This document shows, one piece after another, positions 46,034-56,311 of a DNA stretch of 64,000 nt. Numbering within the stretch: the first letter of the stretch is position 1; the number at the start of each line of letters is the position of its first letter. A model generated the notes under the pieces. That model was not told the origin of the DNA. It ran no database searches and saw only the letters and a list, made by a program, of their open reading frames with translations. The stretch is from Poindextera sp963706385 (GTDB lineage: Bacteria > Pseudomonadota > Alphaproteobacteria > Caulobacterales > Caulobacteraceae): positions 496,001 through 560,000 of the forward strand of contig OY970153.1 of the NCBI GenBank assembly GCA_963706385.1, read 5' to 3'. A program made the translations under genes and the position numbers.

Positions 46034-46517
46034 TCCGGTCGCGCATCATCTCCAGCGCGATCTGCACGGCGCCCATCTGGATCTCCTGACGGGACAGGTC
46101 GCCGAACCGCTCGACCCGATGCATCACCGACTGGTTGGAGCGCGCGGTGGCCAGATGCACCAAGCCCACCGGCTTCAGCTCGGTGCCGCCGCCGGGGCCG
46201 GCCACGCCGGTGATCGCCACGGCGATGTGGGCGTTGGAGTTCTCCAGCGCGCCCTCCGCCATCATCCGAGCCACCGGCTCGGACACCGCCCCATAATCGG
46301 CGATCAGGTCGCCGGCAACGTTCAGCAGCTCCTGCTTGGCGCGGTTGGAATAGGTGATCAGGCCGCGATCGAACACCGCCGAGGCGCCGGAAACCGCGGT
46401 GATCGCCGCCGAGACCAGGCCGCCGGTGCAGCTTTCGGCCGTGACGATGCGCAGGCGACGCTCCTGGCACTCGTCGACCAGGAGCCGGGCGAGGGTTTCG
46501 ATTTCGAGTGAGAACAT
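46026..46517 (-). CDS. cinA: CinA C-terminal-domain protein, nicotinamide-nucleotide amidohydrolase
   Basis: Stand-alone PncC-type domain that deamidates nicotinamide mononucleotide to nicotinate mononucleotide in NAD recycling. 163 residues from ATG 46517. Motifs: TAESCTGGLVSAAITAVSGAS with the catalytic Ser/Thr region, GLITYSNRAK, and AITGVAGPGGGTELKPVGLV. It lacks the N-terminal MoaB-like domain of full CinA, as is usual in alphaproteobacteria. Conserved position between ratA and ispDF. Confidence 0.93.
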   Translation of the reverse strand: MFSLEIETLARLLVDECQERRLRIVTAESCTGGLVSAAITAVSGASAVFDRGLITYSNRAKQELLNVAGDLIADYGAVSEPVARMMAEGALENSNAHIAVAITGVAGPGGGTELKPVGLVHLATARSNQSVMHRVERFGDLSRQEIQMGAVQIALEMMRDRIK

Positions 46518-46591
46518 GCTTCCGCCCTGGCCCATCCGCTGACTTAGCCGGTCATCCTAGCGGCCAATCGAGTAAGCTCAATCAACCGTCC

Positions 46592-47758
46592 TTACGCCGG
46601 CGCCAGCACCGAGGCGATGGCCTGGGCCGCCAGGCCCTCGCGCCGCCCGGTGAATCCCATCTCCTCGGTGGTGGTCGCCTTGACGCTGACCCGGTCGAGC
46701 GGCAGGGCCAGGAGTTCGGCCAGCCGCGCCCGCATCGCCTCGCGGTGCGGCTTGATCTTGGGCCGCTCGCAGATCAGCGTGATGTCGACGTTGACGATCC
46801 GCCCACCCTTGGCCGCCACCATCTCGGCGGCGTGACGCAGGAAGACGGTCGAGTCCGCGCCCTTCCACTTCGGATCGGTCGGCGGGAAGTGGTCGCCGAT
46901 GTCGCCCTCGCCGATGGCCCCCAGGAGAGCGTCGGTCAGGGCGTGCAGGCCCGCGTCGGCGTCGGAATGGCCCACCAGCCCCTGGTCATGGGGGATTCGC
47001 ACCCCGCAGAGGATCACCGCATCGCCGGGTCCGAACCGGTGGGCGTCGAATCCCTGGCCGATGCGCGTGGCCAGCGCGCTCGCGGGTTGGATCTGCGGCG
47101 CCAGCGCCTCGGCCATGGCGAAATCCTCCGGATAGGTCAGTTTCATCAGCATCGGATCGCCCGCCGTCAGCGCCACCTGACCGCCGGCGCGCTCGATCAC
47201 CGCCGCATCGTCGGTCGGCTCGCCGGCGTCCGACGGCCAGGCCGCATAGGCCGCGCGCAGGGCGCCCAGCCGGAAGGCCTGCGGGGTCTGGGCGCGCCAG
47301 AGCCCCTCGCGCGGGACGGTTTCCAGTCCGGCCGGCGAGCGCCGCTTGAGCGTGTCGGCGACGGGCAAGGCCGGTATGGCGCCCTGATGGCCCGCGAGCG
47401 CGGCGATCAGCCTGGTCAGATGGCGCGCGGCGACGAACGGGCGGGCCGCGTCGTGGACCAGGACGGCGGCGTCCGGTTCGAGATCGCCCAGGGCGGCCAG
47501 ACCCGCCTGGACCGAGGCCGCGCGCGTGGCGCCCCCCGGCGTGCTCGCCCAGCCTTCGAGGCCGGCCAGGCAGTCGGCGGTGCGGGCCGCCTCGGCCTCG
47601 GGAACCACCACGATCAGAGGCGAGACGCCCGCCGCCAGCAGCGCCTCGGCCGACCAGCGCAGGACCGGCCGTCCGGCGAGCAAACGCCATTGTTTGGCGG
47701 GTCCTTCGCCGGCCCGGGCGCCGGCCCCGGCGGCGACGATGATGGCGGCGATTCGCAT
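46592..47758 (-). CDS. ispDF: Bifunctional IspD/IspF (MEP cytidylyltransferase / MECDP synthase)
   Basis: Third and fifth steps of the MEP pathway in one polypeptide, a fusion common in alphaproteobacteria. 388 residues. IspD part (1 to about 225): AAIIVAAGAGARAGEGPAKQW CTP-binding loop, VLVHDAARPF, and LTYPEDFAMAEAL. IspF part (about 232-388): GQGFDAHRFGPGD with zinc ligands, HSDADAGLHALTDALLGA, GDIGDHFPPTD and the C-terminal KATTTEEMGFTGRREGL. It is divergent from dusB with 91 bases between, and upstream of cinA on the same strand. Confidence 0.97.
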   Translation of the reverse strand: MRIAAIIVAAGAGARAGEGPAKQWRLLAGRPVLRWSAEALLAAGVSPLIVVVPEAEAARTADCLAGLEGWASTPGGATRAASVQAGLAALGDLEPDAAVLVHDAARPFVAARHLTRLIAALAGHQGAIPALPVADTLKRRSPAGLETVPREGLWRAQTPQAFRLGALRAAYAAWPSDAGEPTDDAAVIERAGGQVALTAGDPMLMKLTYPEDFAMAEALAPQIQPASALATRIGQGFDAHRFGPGDAVILCGVRIPHDQGLVGHSDADAGLHALTDALLGAIGEGDIGDHFPPTDPKWKGADSTVFLRHAAEMVAAKGGRIVNVDITLICERPKIKPHREAMRARLAELLALPLDRVSVKATTTEEMGFTGRREGLAAQAIASVLAPA

Positions 47759-47849
47759 GGCGTCTTATTCGGCGCACGCCGGCGCAATGTCCAGACTGGA
47801 CGCCGCTTGGAATATTGCCTAAAACTTGTCCAACAGGACTGTCTAAAAA

Positions 47850-48854
47850 ATGAGCAAAACCATTTCTATTGGTTCGGTGATCACGCCGGGCAAGGTGTGG
47901 ATCGCGCCAATGACCGGGATCAGCGATCTGCCGTTCCGCCGCGCCGCCGCCCGGCTGGGCGCGGCCTATGTGGCGAGCGAAATGGTGGCTTGCGCCGAAC
48001 TGGCGCGCGGGCGGCCGGACGTGGTGCGTCGCGCCGCGGTGGGCGATGGCCTGCCGTTGATGGTGGTCCAGCTGGTCGGGCGCGATCCGGCCTGGGTGGC
48101 CCGCGGCGCGCGGCTGGCGGTCGAGGCCGGAGCCCAGGTGATCGACCTGAACATGGGCTGTCCGGCGCGGGAAGTGACCGGCGCGGCCTGCGGTTCGGCG
48201 CTGATGCGCGAGCCGGACCTGGCCGAACGGCTGATCGAGGCGGCGCTGCAAGCCGGCGCGCCGGTCAGCGTCAAGATGCGGCTCGGCTGGGACGACGCCA
48301 GCCGCAACGCGCCGGACATCGCCGCGCGGGCGCAGCGGCTGGGCGTCAGCGCTCTGACCGTCCACGCGCGCACCCGCTGCCAGTTCTACAAGGGCCGGGC
48401 CGATTGGGCCGCGGTGCGGGCGGTGAAGGATGCGGTGGGCGTGCCGGTGATCGTCAACGGCGACATCACGGGTCTGGCCAGCGCGCGTCAGGCGCTGGCG
48501 GCCTCGGGCGCCGATGGGGTGATGATCGGGCGCGGGGCCTATGGCCGCCCCTGGCTCGCGCGCGCGCTCGATGACGGCTTGGACGGCGCGGCCGCGGACG
48601 AACCGGCGCGGGCCGAGCGGCTAGCCATCGTGCTCGACCATCTGGCCGAGACCTTGGCATTCTACGGCGAGCGGCTGGGGCTGCGGATCTTCCGCAAGCA
48701 CCTCGGCTGGTACGTCGAAAAGGCGCCCTGGCCGGCGGACCCGGCGATGCGGCGCGAGGCCAAGGCCAGGCTCTGCCGGCTCGAGACCGCCGGAGCGGTC
48801 GCCGATGGCTTGACCGCCTTGTGGGACGCCGATTGCGAGAGGCTGGCGGCGTGA
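47850..48854 (+). CDS. dusB: tRNA-dihydrouridine synthase DusB (NifR3)
   Basis: Flavin enzyme reducing uridines in the tRNA D-loop; historically nifR3 because it precedes ntrBC. 334 residues from ATG 47850. TIM barrel with IAPMTGISDLPFRR, NMGCPAREVTGAACGSALM (catalytic Cys), VKMRLGWDD, LTVHARTRCQFYKG, and VNGDITGLASARQAL plus MIGRGAYGRPWL for the FMN phosphate. The stop overlaps the ntrB GTG, so it is co-translated with the nitrogen two-component genes, as in Rhodobacter and Rhizobium. Confidence 0.97.
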   Translation: MSKTISIGSVITPGKVWIAPMTGISDLPFRRAAARLGAAYVASEMVACAELARGRPDVVRRAAVGDGLPLMVVQLVGRDPAWVARGARLAVEAGAQVIDLNMGCPAREVTGAACGSALMREPDLAERLIEAALQAGAPVSVKMRLGWDDASRNAPDIAARAQRLGVSALTVHARTRCQFYKGRADWAAVRAVKDAVGVPVIVNGDITGLASARQALAASGADGVMIGRGAYGRPWLARALDDGLDGAAADEPARAERLAIVLDHLAETLAFYGERLGLRIFRKHLGWYVEKAPWPADPAMRREAKARLCRLETAGAVADGLTALWDADCERLAA

Positions 48855-49966
48855 GCGGACGGTCCAATCCCCTAAGGCCGACGATCCAGCCGGAGCTGAT
48901 GCGCGCCGCGGCGTTCGACCTGGCGCCGGACCCGGCGCTGATCCTGTCCGATCAGGGGGCGCTGGCGGCGGTCAACGAGGCCGCCGAGGCGCTGTTCGGC
49001 CAGGGCCTGTCGCTGCTCAGCCGCGGCCGTTTCCGCGACGCCCTGCCGGCCGGCTCGGCCTTGACCGGCCTGGTCGACCGCGCCCTGGAAAGCGGCGTCC
49101 AGGTGCGCGAGCGCGGCATGGAGATCCTGCTGTTCGGCCATCCGCCGTTCGAGGCCGACGGAGCCGCGACGCCGATGAACGACGGCTCGATCCTGTTGAC
49201 CCTGCAGGTCCGCTCCGGGGCGCTGGGAGTCGAGCGTGCGGCCGATGCGCCCGGCCTGCGCACGGTCGTCGGGCTCGGCCGGATGCTGGCGCACGAGATC
49301 AAGAACCCGCTGGCCGGCATCCGCGGCGCCGCCCAGCTGCTGAAATCCGGCGCCTCGGCCGAGGACGCCCCCCTGGCCCAGTTGATCGTCGACGAGACCG
49401 AGCGCATCCGCCGCCTGGTCGATCGAATGGAGGCCTTCTCCGAGACGCTGACGCCGGACAAGGCGCCGGTGAACATCCACCAGGTGCTCGACCGGGTGCG
49501 GGCGTTGGCGGCCAACGGCGTCGCCGATGGCCTCATCCTGCGCGAAACCTACGATCCGTCGCTGCCGCCGACCCTGGGCGACGAGGACATGCTGATCCAG
49601 ATCTTCCTCAATCTGGTCAAGAACGCCGCCGAAGCCGCCCACGCCCGGGGTGACGGCCGCGGTGAGGTCAGCATCGTCACCGCTTATCGCCATGGGGTGC
49701 GGATGCGCGCCTCGAGCGGCGGCCCGCCGCGGTCCGCGCCGTTGGAGGTCAAGATCCAGGACAATGGGCCGGGTGTGCCGGCGGCGCTGCGCGAACACCT
49801 GTTCGAGCCGTTTGTCACCTCGAAAAGCTTCGGCGCCGGGCTCGGATTGGCGCTTGTCGCGAAACTGGTCGCCGCTCATGGCGGGCTGATCGATTTCGAG
49901 TCAGAGCCCGGCCGAACCGTCTTCCGGGTGCTTCTGCCCATCGAAACCGATCCTTCCAAAGGCTAA
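48851..49966 (+). CDS. ntrB: Nitrogen regulation sensor histidine kinase NtrB
   Basis: Soluble kinase/phosphatase for NtrC, controlled by PII proteins. 371 residues from GTG 48851. N-terminal PAS-like domain (about 15-125), H box LAHEIKNPLAGIRGAAQLL with the phosphorylated His, N box FLNLVKNAAEAAHARGDG, and G boxes DNGPGVPAALREHLFEPF and GAGLGLALVAKLV. No membrane segments, as expected. It overlaps dusB and precedes ntrC by 9 bases. Confidence 0.96.
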   Translation: MSGRSNPLRPTIQPELMRAAAFDLAPDPALILSDQGALAAVNEAAEALFGQGLSLLSRGRFRDALPAGSALTGLVDRALESGVQVRERGMEILLFGHPPFEADGAATPMNDGSILLTLQVRSGALGVERAADAPGLRTVVGLGRMLAHEIKNPLAGIRGAAQLLKSGASAEDAPLAQLIVDETERIRRLVDRMEAFSETLTPDKAPVNIHQVLDRVRALAANGVADGLILRETYDPSLPPTLGDEDMLIQIFLNLVKNAAEAAHARGDGRGEVSIVTAYRHGVRMRASSGGPPRSAPLEVKIQDNGPGVPAALREHLFEPFVTSKSFGAGLGLALVAKLVAAHGGLIDFESEPGRTVFRVLLPIETDPSKG

Positions 49967-49975
49967 GGCGCGAGC

Positions 49976-51394
<1,419 letters not shown>

Positions 51395-51431
51395 CGCTTT
51401 AGCGCAACATAGGTGTTGATTTTGGGGCACA

Positions 51432-53696
51432 GTGTTTCGTAGCTTGAGCGCCATGCTCGAGCGCGCGCCCGCAGCTCTGGAGAGCCTTGGTCCGGCGTCC
51501 GGTTGGCGCGCCATGGGCTGGCGCGAGCGGCTGACATCGCGCTATGGCCTCGGCGCCGGCTATGTCCTGGCGGCTCTGCTGACGGGCGTGGCGGTGTGGA
51601 TGGCGTCTTCGGCGCCGGTCACCGGCCCGGTCGGCCCGCCCAGCCGAACCATTCTGATCGTTCTTTGGCTCAACCTGATCCTGATCGCCGCCCTGGCCGC
51701 GCCGGCGGCCTGGCGGGTGTTCCTACTGGTCGCCGCCCGGAGGCGGGACGCCGGGGCGCGGTTGCACCTGCGGTTCGTCGCTCTGTTCGCCACCGCCGCG
51801 GTGGCGCCGGCGATCATCGTGGCTCTGGTGTTCGGGGTGCTGGTGACGCAAGGCGTCGATAGCTGGTTCTCCGCCCGCGTCGCAACCGTGGTCGAGAATT
51901 CCGCCACCGTGGCGCGGTCCTATTTCCGCTCTCAGGTCAATTCGCTGCATGACGACCTGTGGGCCATGGCCAATGACATCAATCGGGCCGCTCCGGCGTT
52001 CAAGCAGAGCCCTGTCGAGTTCAGCCGCTTCCTTGAGGTGCAGGCCTCGTATCGCGCCTTTCCGGCGGTCTATCTGATCGACCGTGACGGCCGCGTGCTG
52101 GCCCACGCCGAGGTGGTTTCGCCGCCGCCGTTCCTGGCCCCGCCGCCGACCACGCTGGAGGCCGCCGACAAGGGCGACATGCCGGTGCGCGAGTTCGACG
52201 CCACCGACCAGATCCGCGCTGTCGTGCGGCTGAAATCGTTCGACGACGCCTATCTCTACGTCGTGCGGCCGGTCGAGAAGGGCATCCTCGCCCATCTGCG
52301 CGAGACCGAGGGTTCGCTTTCGGCCTACCGCGACACGGCGGCCAATCGCGGGCGGATCAAGGCGGCGTTCGAGCTGAGCTATCTGGAAACCGCGCTTTTG
52401 GTGCTGATCGGCGCGGTGTGGGTGGGGATGGGCGCGGCGAGCAGCATCTCGGCGCCGGTCGCGAGGTTGGTGCAAGCCGCCGATCGGGTCGCCGGCGGCG
52501 ATCTGACCGCGCGGGTCACGGTTGATCGGGGGGCTGAGGAAATTGCTGATTTGGCAAGATCATTCAATAGAATGACCGGCGATCTTCAGAATCAGCAGGC
52601 GGCTTTGCGTGCCGCCGGCGAGGACGCCGAAACCCGTCGCCAGTTCCTCGACACCGTGCTGTCCGGGGTTAGCGCGGGGGTGATTGGCCTCGATCGGAAC
52701 GGGCGGATCGAGGTGGCTAACCGTCAGGCTCAAGCCTTGCTCGGCCTAACCGAGACCGCGGCCCGTGGTCTGCTGCTGAGTCAGGCGGCGCCCGAACTGG
52801 CCGACGTCGCCGCCGAAGCCGCCAGGCAGGGCGGCGAGGCCGAGGCCGAGATCGACGTCACGCGCGGCGGCGAGGCGCGGCGGCTGAGGGTGCGGGCCAG
52901 CGGCCACGCGGACGGCGGGCTGGTTTTGACCTTCGATGACATCACGCGGCTGGTCGCGGCCCAGCGCAACGCGGCCTGGAAGGATGTCGCCCGACGCATC
53001 GCGCACGAGATCAAGAACCCGCTGACCCCGATTCAACTGTCGGCCGAACGTCTGCGGCGGCGGTTCCGCAAGGACGTGCGGGAGGATCTGGAGACCTTCG
53101 ACCGCTGCACCGACACCATCATCCGCCAGGTCGGCGACATCGGCCGCATGGTCGACGAGTTCTCGGCGTTCGCCCGGATGCCGGCGCCTCAATTCGCCAA
53201 AGCCGACGCCACCGAAATGCTGCGGCGCGCGGTGTTCGGCCAGCGGGTGGTCGACGCGGACACCGAGGTCGAATTGGACGAACCGACGCCCGAGGTGACG
53301 GCGGTCTGCGACGCGCGAATGATCGGTCAAGCGTTGACCAATGTGCTGAAGAACGCCGGAGAGGCCGTCGTCGCCCGGCGGCTGGCCGAGCCGGGCCTGC
53401 GCGGGAAGATTCGCGCGCGGCTGGCGCTGGACGACGCGCATCTGGTCTTCGAGGTCGAGGACAACGGCGTGGGCCTGCCGACCAAGAACCGCGACCGCCT
53501 GACCGAGCCCTATGTCACCACGCGCGAGAAGGGCACTGGCCTCGGTCTGGCGATCGTCAAGCGGATCATGGAAGACCACGGCGGCGAACTGGTGCTGACG
53601 GACGCGCGGCAAGCGCCGGGAGCGCGGGCCATCCTGCGGTTGCCGAAGCTGCGGACGGCTCGTCCGGTGACGAGCGAAGGGGTGACGGCGGCATGA
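51432..53696 (+). CDS. ntrY: Membrane sensor histidine kinase NtrY
   Basis: Membrane partner of NtrX, linked to nitrogen, redox and envelope responses in alphaproteobacteria. 754 residues from GTG 51432 (ATG 51453 is also possible). Three N-terminal helices, a periplasmic sensor region (about 140-310), a further helix (LLVLIGAVWVGMGAASSI), a HAMP domain, a PAS domain, then the kinase core with HEIKNPLTPIQLSAERL (phospho-His), VLKNAGEAV, DNGVGLPTKNRDRL and GTGLGLAIVKRIMEDHGG. It overlaps ntrX by 4 bases; 37 bases separate it from ntrC. Confidence 0.95.
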   Translation: MFRSLSAMLERAPAALESLGPASGWRAMGWRERLTSRYGLGAGYVLAALLTGVAVWMASSAPVTGPVGPPSRTILIVLWLNLILIAALAAPAAWRVFLLVAARRRDAGARLHLRFVALFATAAVAPAIIVALVFGVLVTQGVDSWFSARVATVVENSATVARSYFRSQVNSLHDDLWAMANDINRAAPAFKQSPVEFSRFLEVQASYRAFPAVYLIDRDGRVLAHAEVVSPPPFLAPPPTTLEAADKGDMPVREFDATDQIRAVVRLKSFDDAYLYVVRPVEKGILAHLRETEGSLSAYRDTAANRGRIKAAFELSYLETALLVLIGAVWVGMGAASSISAPVARLVQAADRVAGGDLTARVTVDRGAEEIADLARSFNRMTGDLQNQQAALRAAGEDAETRRQFLDTVLSGVSAGVIGLDRNGRIEVANRQAQALLGLTETAARGLLLSQAAPELADVAAEAARQGGEAEAEIDVTRGGEARRLRVRASGHADGGLVLTFDDITRLVAAQRNAAWKDVARRIAHEIKNPLTPIQLSAERLRRRFRKDVREDLETFDRCTDTIIRQVGDIGRMVDEFSAFARMPAPQFAKADATEMLRRAVFGQRVVDADTEVELDEPTPEVTAVCDARMIGQALTNVLKNAGEAVVARRLAEPGLRGKIRARLALDDAHLVFEVEDNGVGLPTKNRDRLTEPYVTTREKGTGLGLAIVKRIMEDHGGELVLTDARQAPGARAILRLPKLRTARPVTSEGVTAA

Positions 53697-55096
53697 GAAC
53701 GGCGATGGCGGCTGATATCCTGGTGGTCGACGACGAGGCGGACATCCGCGATCTGGTGGCGGGAATCCTCTCGGACGAGGGTTACGCCGTGCGCACCGCG
53801 GCCGACTCCGAGGCGGCCCTGGCCAGCCTTCGGGCCCGCAAACCCTCGCTGCTGGTGCTCGATATCTGGATGTCCGGCGGCGGGATGGACGGGCTGGAGC
53901 TGCTGGACCTGGTCAAGACGCTCGATGCTGACCTGCCGGTGATCATGATCTCCGGCCATGGCAACATCGAGACCGCGGTCAGCGCGATCAAGCGCGGGGC
54001 TTACGATTTTCTGGAAAAGCCGTTCAAGTCCGGCCGGCTGATGCTGGTGGTCGAGCGGGCGCTGGAGCAGGCGGCGCTGAAGCGGGAAAACCGCCGACTG
54101 AAGATGCAGTCCCTGTCGCCGGACAGTTTCATCGGCTGCTCGCCCGCGGCCCAGCATTTGCGCCAGCTGATCGCCAAGGTGGGCCCGACCAACAGCCGGG
54201 TGATGATCTCCGGCCCGGCCGGCGCCGGCAAGGAGATGGTCGCGCGGCTGATCCATGCCGCCAGCCCCCGGGCCAAGGGCGAGTTCATCGCCATCAACGC
54301 CGCCAGCATGACCCCCGACCGGATGGACCTCGAACTGTTCGGCGAGGAAGGCGAGGGCGGCCGGCCGCGCAAGATCGGGGTGTTCGAACGCGCCCACGGC
54401 GGCGCCCTCTACCTCGACAAGATCGGCGACATGCCGTGGGAGACCCAGGGACGCATCCTTCGGGTGCTGATCGATCAGCGCTTCCGCCGGGTTGGCGGCG
54501 ACCAGGACGTGCAGGTCGATGTGCGGGTGATGTCCTCCACCTCGCGGGATCTGCGCGAGGAGATCGAGGAGGGCCGGTTTCGCGAGGACCTGTTTCACCG
54601 CCTGAATGTGGTGCCGGTGCGGGTGCCGGGCCTGGCCGAACGGCGCGATGATATTCCCGAGCTGGTGGACTACTACCTCGAGCGGATCAGCGAGGCGACC
54701 GGCATGCCACGCCGGCGGCTGACCGAGGACGCCGTCGCCACGCTGCAGGTGCACGACTGGCCCGGCAACGTGCGCCAGTTGCGCAACAACGTCGAGCGGC
54801 TGCTGATCCTGGCCGGAGGCGACCCGCAGCAGCCGATCACCAGCGAAATGCTGCCGGCCGAGGTGGCTGCGGCGGGAGAGGTGGGGTCGATCAGCTCCGA
54901 GCGGATCCTGGCTCGGCCACTGCGGGACGCGCGGGAGGTGTTCGAGCGGGAGTATCTCAACGCCCAGATCGTCCGGTTCGGCGGCAACATCTCGCGCACC
55001 GCCAGCTTCATCGGCATGGAGCGCTCGGCGCTGCACCGCAAACTCAAGTCCCTGGGCGTGGCGGCGGCGCGGCTGGGCGAGGACGAAGAGGTCTGA
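53693..55096 (+). CDS. ntrX: Response regulator NtrX with degenerate AAA+ Walker B
   Basis: Partner of NtrY; essential or growth-promoting in Caulobacter relatives. 467 residues: receiver domain (about 5-120, VVDDEADIRDL, phospho-Asp in VLDIWMSGG), AAA+ domain with Walker A SGPAGAGKEM, and a C-terminal Fis-type helix-turn-helix (RTASFIGMERSALHRKL). Two odd points: no GAFTGA loop (ELFGEEGEGGRPRKIGVFERA), and Walker B reads LYLDKIGDMP with Lys243 in place of the catalytic Glu. ATP hydrolysis should be impaired, so the domain may serve for assembly only. The stop overlaps the next ATG. Confidence 0.94.
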   Translation: MRTAMAADILVVDDEADIRDLVAGILSDEGYAVRTAADSEAALASLRARKPSLLVLDIWMSGGGMDGLELLDLVKTLDADLPVIMISGHGNIETAVSAIKRGAYDFLEKPFKSGRLMLVVERALEQAALKRENRRLKMQSLSPDSFIGCSPAAQHLRQLIAKVGPTNSRVMISGPAGAGKEMVARLIHAASPRAKGEFIAINAASMTPDRMDLELFGEEGEGGRPRKIGVFERAHGGALYLDKIGDMPWETQGRILRVLIDQRFRRVGGDQDVQVDVRVMSSTSRDLREEIEEGRFREDLFHRLNVVPVRVPGLAERRDDIPELVDYYLERISEATGMPRRRLTEDAVATLQVHDWPGNVRQLRNNVERLLILAGGDPQQPITSEMLPAEVAAAGEVGSISSERILARPLRDAREVFEREYLNAQIVRFGGNISRTASFIGMERSALHRKLKSLGVAAARLGEDEEV

Positions 55097-55959
55097 TGGC
55101 CCGTATCGCCTATGTGAATGGCCGGTATGTCCCGCTGGCGCAAGCCGGCGTGCATGTCGAGGACCGTGGCTTCCAGTTCGCCGACGGGGTCTATGAGTAT
55201 TTCGCGGTGTTCGGCGGCCGCCTGGCGGACGCGGCGGGCCATTTCGAGCGCCTGTGGCGCAGCCTCTCGGAGCTGCGCATCGCCCCGCCGATGAGCCAGG
55301 CCGCCCTGCGCATCGTGCTGGCCGAGACGGTGCGGCGCAACCGCGTGCGTGAGGGCTCGGTCTATCTCCAGGTCACCCGGGGCGTCGCGCCGCGCGATCA
55401 TCCGTTTCCCGATCCCCCGCCGCCGCCCAGCCTGATCGTCACCGCCAAGCCGGTTGATTTCGCCGTGGACGAGGCGCGAGCGGCCCAGGGGGTCAAGGTG
55501 CTGACCCAGCCGGACGTGCGCTGGGGCCGCTGCGACATCAAGACCGTCGGCCTGCTCCCCAACGTGCTGGCCAAGCAGGCCGCGCGCGAGGCGGGCGCCT
55601 ACGAGGCTTGGCTGGTCGACGAACTGGGCCTGGTCACCGAGGGCGCCTCGACCAACGCCTGGATCGTCGACGCCGAGGGGGTGCTGCGCACCCGCGACAC
55701 CAACGCCAACATCCTGCGCGGGGTGACGCGCAAGGGTCTGATCGCTCTGGCCGAAGCCGCCGGCGCGCCGGTCTCCCAGCGGCCGTTCACCGTCGAGGAG
55801 GCGAAAGCCGCCAAGGAGGCGTTCATCACCGCGGCTTCGACCTTCGTCATGCCCGTGGTTGAGATCGACGGCGTCAAGATCGGCGACGGCCGTCCAGGGC
55901 CTGTCGCCAAACGCCTGCGCGCCCTATATCTGGGCAACGCCCGCTCTACCGCTCAGTGA
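55096..55959 (+). CDS. Class IV aminotransferase, probable D-amino-acid transaminase
   Basis: PLP enzyme of the D-alanine/branched-chain aminotransferase fold. 287 residues, like Bacillus D-amino-acid transaminase. N-terminal YVNGRYVPLAQAGVHVEDRGFQFADGVYE is typical, PLP Lys is in RCDIKTVGLLPNVLAKQAA, and EGASTNAWIVD plus ILRGVTRK match the class IV signature. It could feed D-glutamate or D-alanine to peptidoglycan, or use branched-chain or other substrates; specificity cannot be read from sequence. ATG overlaps the ntrX stop by one base. Many alphaproteobacteria have this gene between ntrX and hfq. Confidence 0.92.
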   Translation: MARIAYVNGRYVPLAQAGVHVEDRGFQFADGVYEYFAVFGGRLADAAGHFERLWRSLSELRIAPPMSQAALRIVLAETVRRNRVREGSVYLQVTRGVAPRDHPFPDPPPPPSLIVTAKPVDFAVDEARAAQGVKVLTQPDVRWGRCDIKTVGLLPNVLAKQAAREAGAYEAWLVDELGLVTEGASTNAWIVDAEGVLRTRDTNANILRGVTRKGLIALAEAAGAPVSQRPFTVEEAKAAKEAFITAASTFVMPVVEIDGVKIGDGRPGPVAKRLRALYLGNARSTAQ

Positions 55960-56016
55960 AGCGGGCGAAACCGTTGCTGGCCGTCCGCCGGGCGGCCTAG
56001 CCTCATCCTCGTGTGT

Positions 56017-56033
56017 GGGGGCGATTTGCCCCC
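56017..56033 (+). terminator. Hairpin before hfq, possible terminator or 5' UTR element
   Basis: Perfect 6-base-pair stem GGGGGC / GCCCCC with loop GATTT, 27 bases before the hfq ATG and just ahead of the ribosome site AAGGAG (56043-56048). It may end the ntr/aminotransferase transcript or structure the hfq leader. No T-run follows. Confidence 0.35.
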
Positions 56034-56059
56034 GAAGACCGTAAGGAGCGCCTGACGTC

Positions 56060-56311
56060 ATGTCGGTCGAAAAGAAACAGAATCTCCAAGACACCTTCCT
56101 GAATTCCGTCCGCAAATCGAAGACCCCGCTGACCATCTTTCTGGTCAATGGCGTCAAGCTGCAGGGCGTGGTCAGCTGGTTCGACAACTTCTGTGTGTTG
56201 CTGCGCCGCGATGGGCAGTCGCAGCTGGTCTACAAGCACGCGATTTCCACCATCATGCCGGCCCAGCCGGTCCAGCTCTATGAGCCGGAAGCGGATCAGG
56301 ACGTCGATTGA
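56060..56311 (+). CDS. hfq: RNA chaperone Hfq
   Basis: Hexameric Sm-like protein that pairs small RNAs with mRNAs. 83 residues. Sm1 motif LTIFLVNGVKLQGVVSWFDNFCVLL and Sm2 motif QLVYKHAISTIMPAQPV are complete, including YKHA of the proximal RNA site. Short acidic tail (EPEADQDVD), as usual in alphaproteobacteria. ATG 56060 is preceded by AAGGAG. Its TGA overlaps the hflX start. Confidence 0.98.
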   Translation: MSVEKKQNLQDTFLNSVRKSKTPLTIFLVNGVKLQGVVSWFDNFCVLLRRDGQSQLVYKHAISTIMPAQPVQLYEPEADQDVD

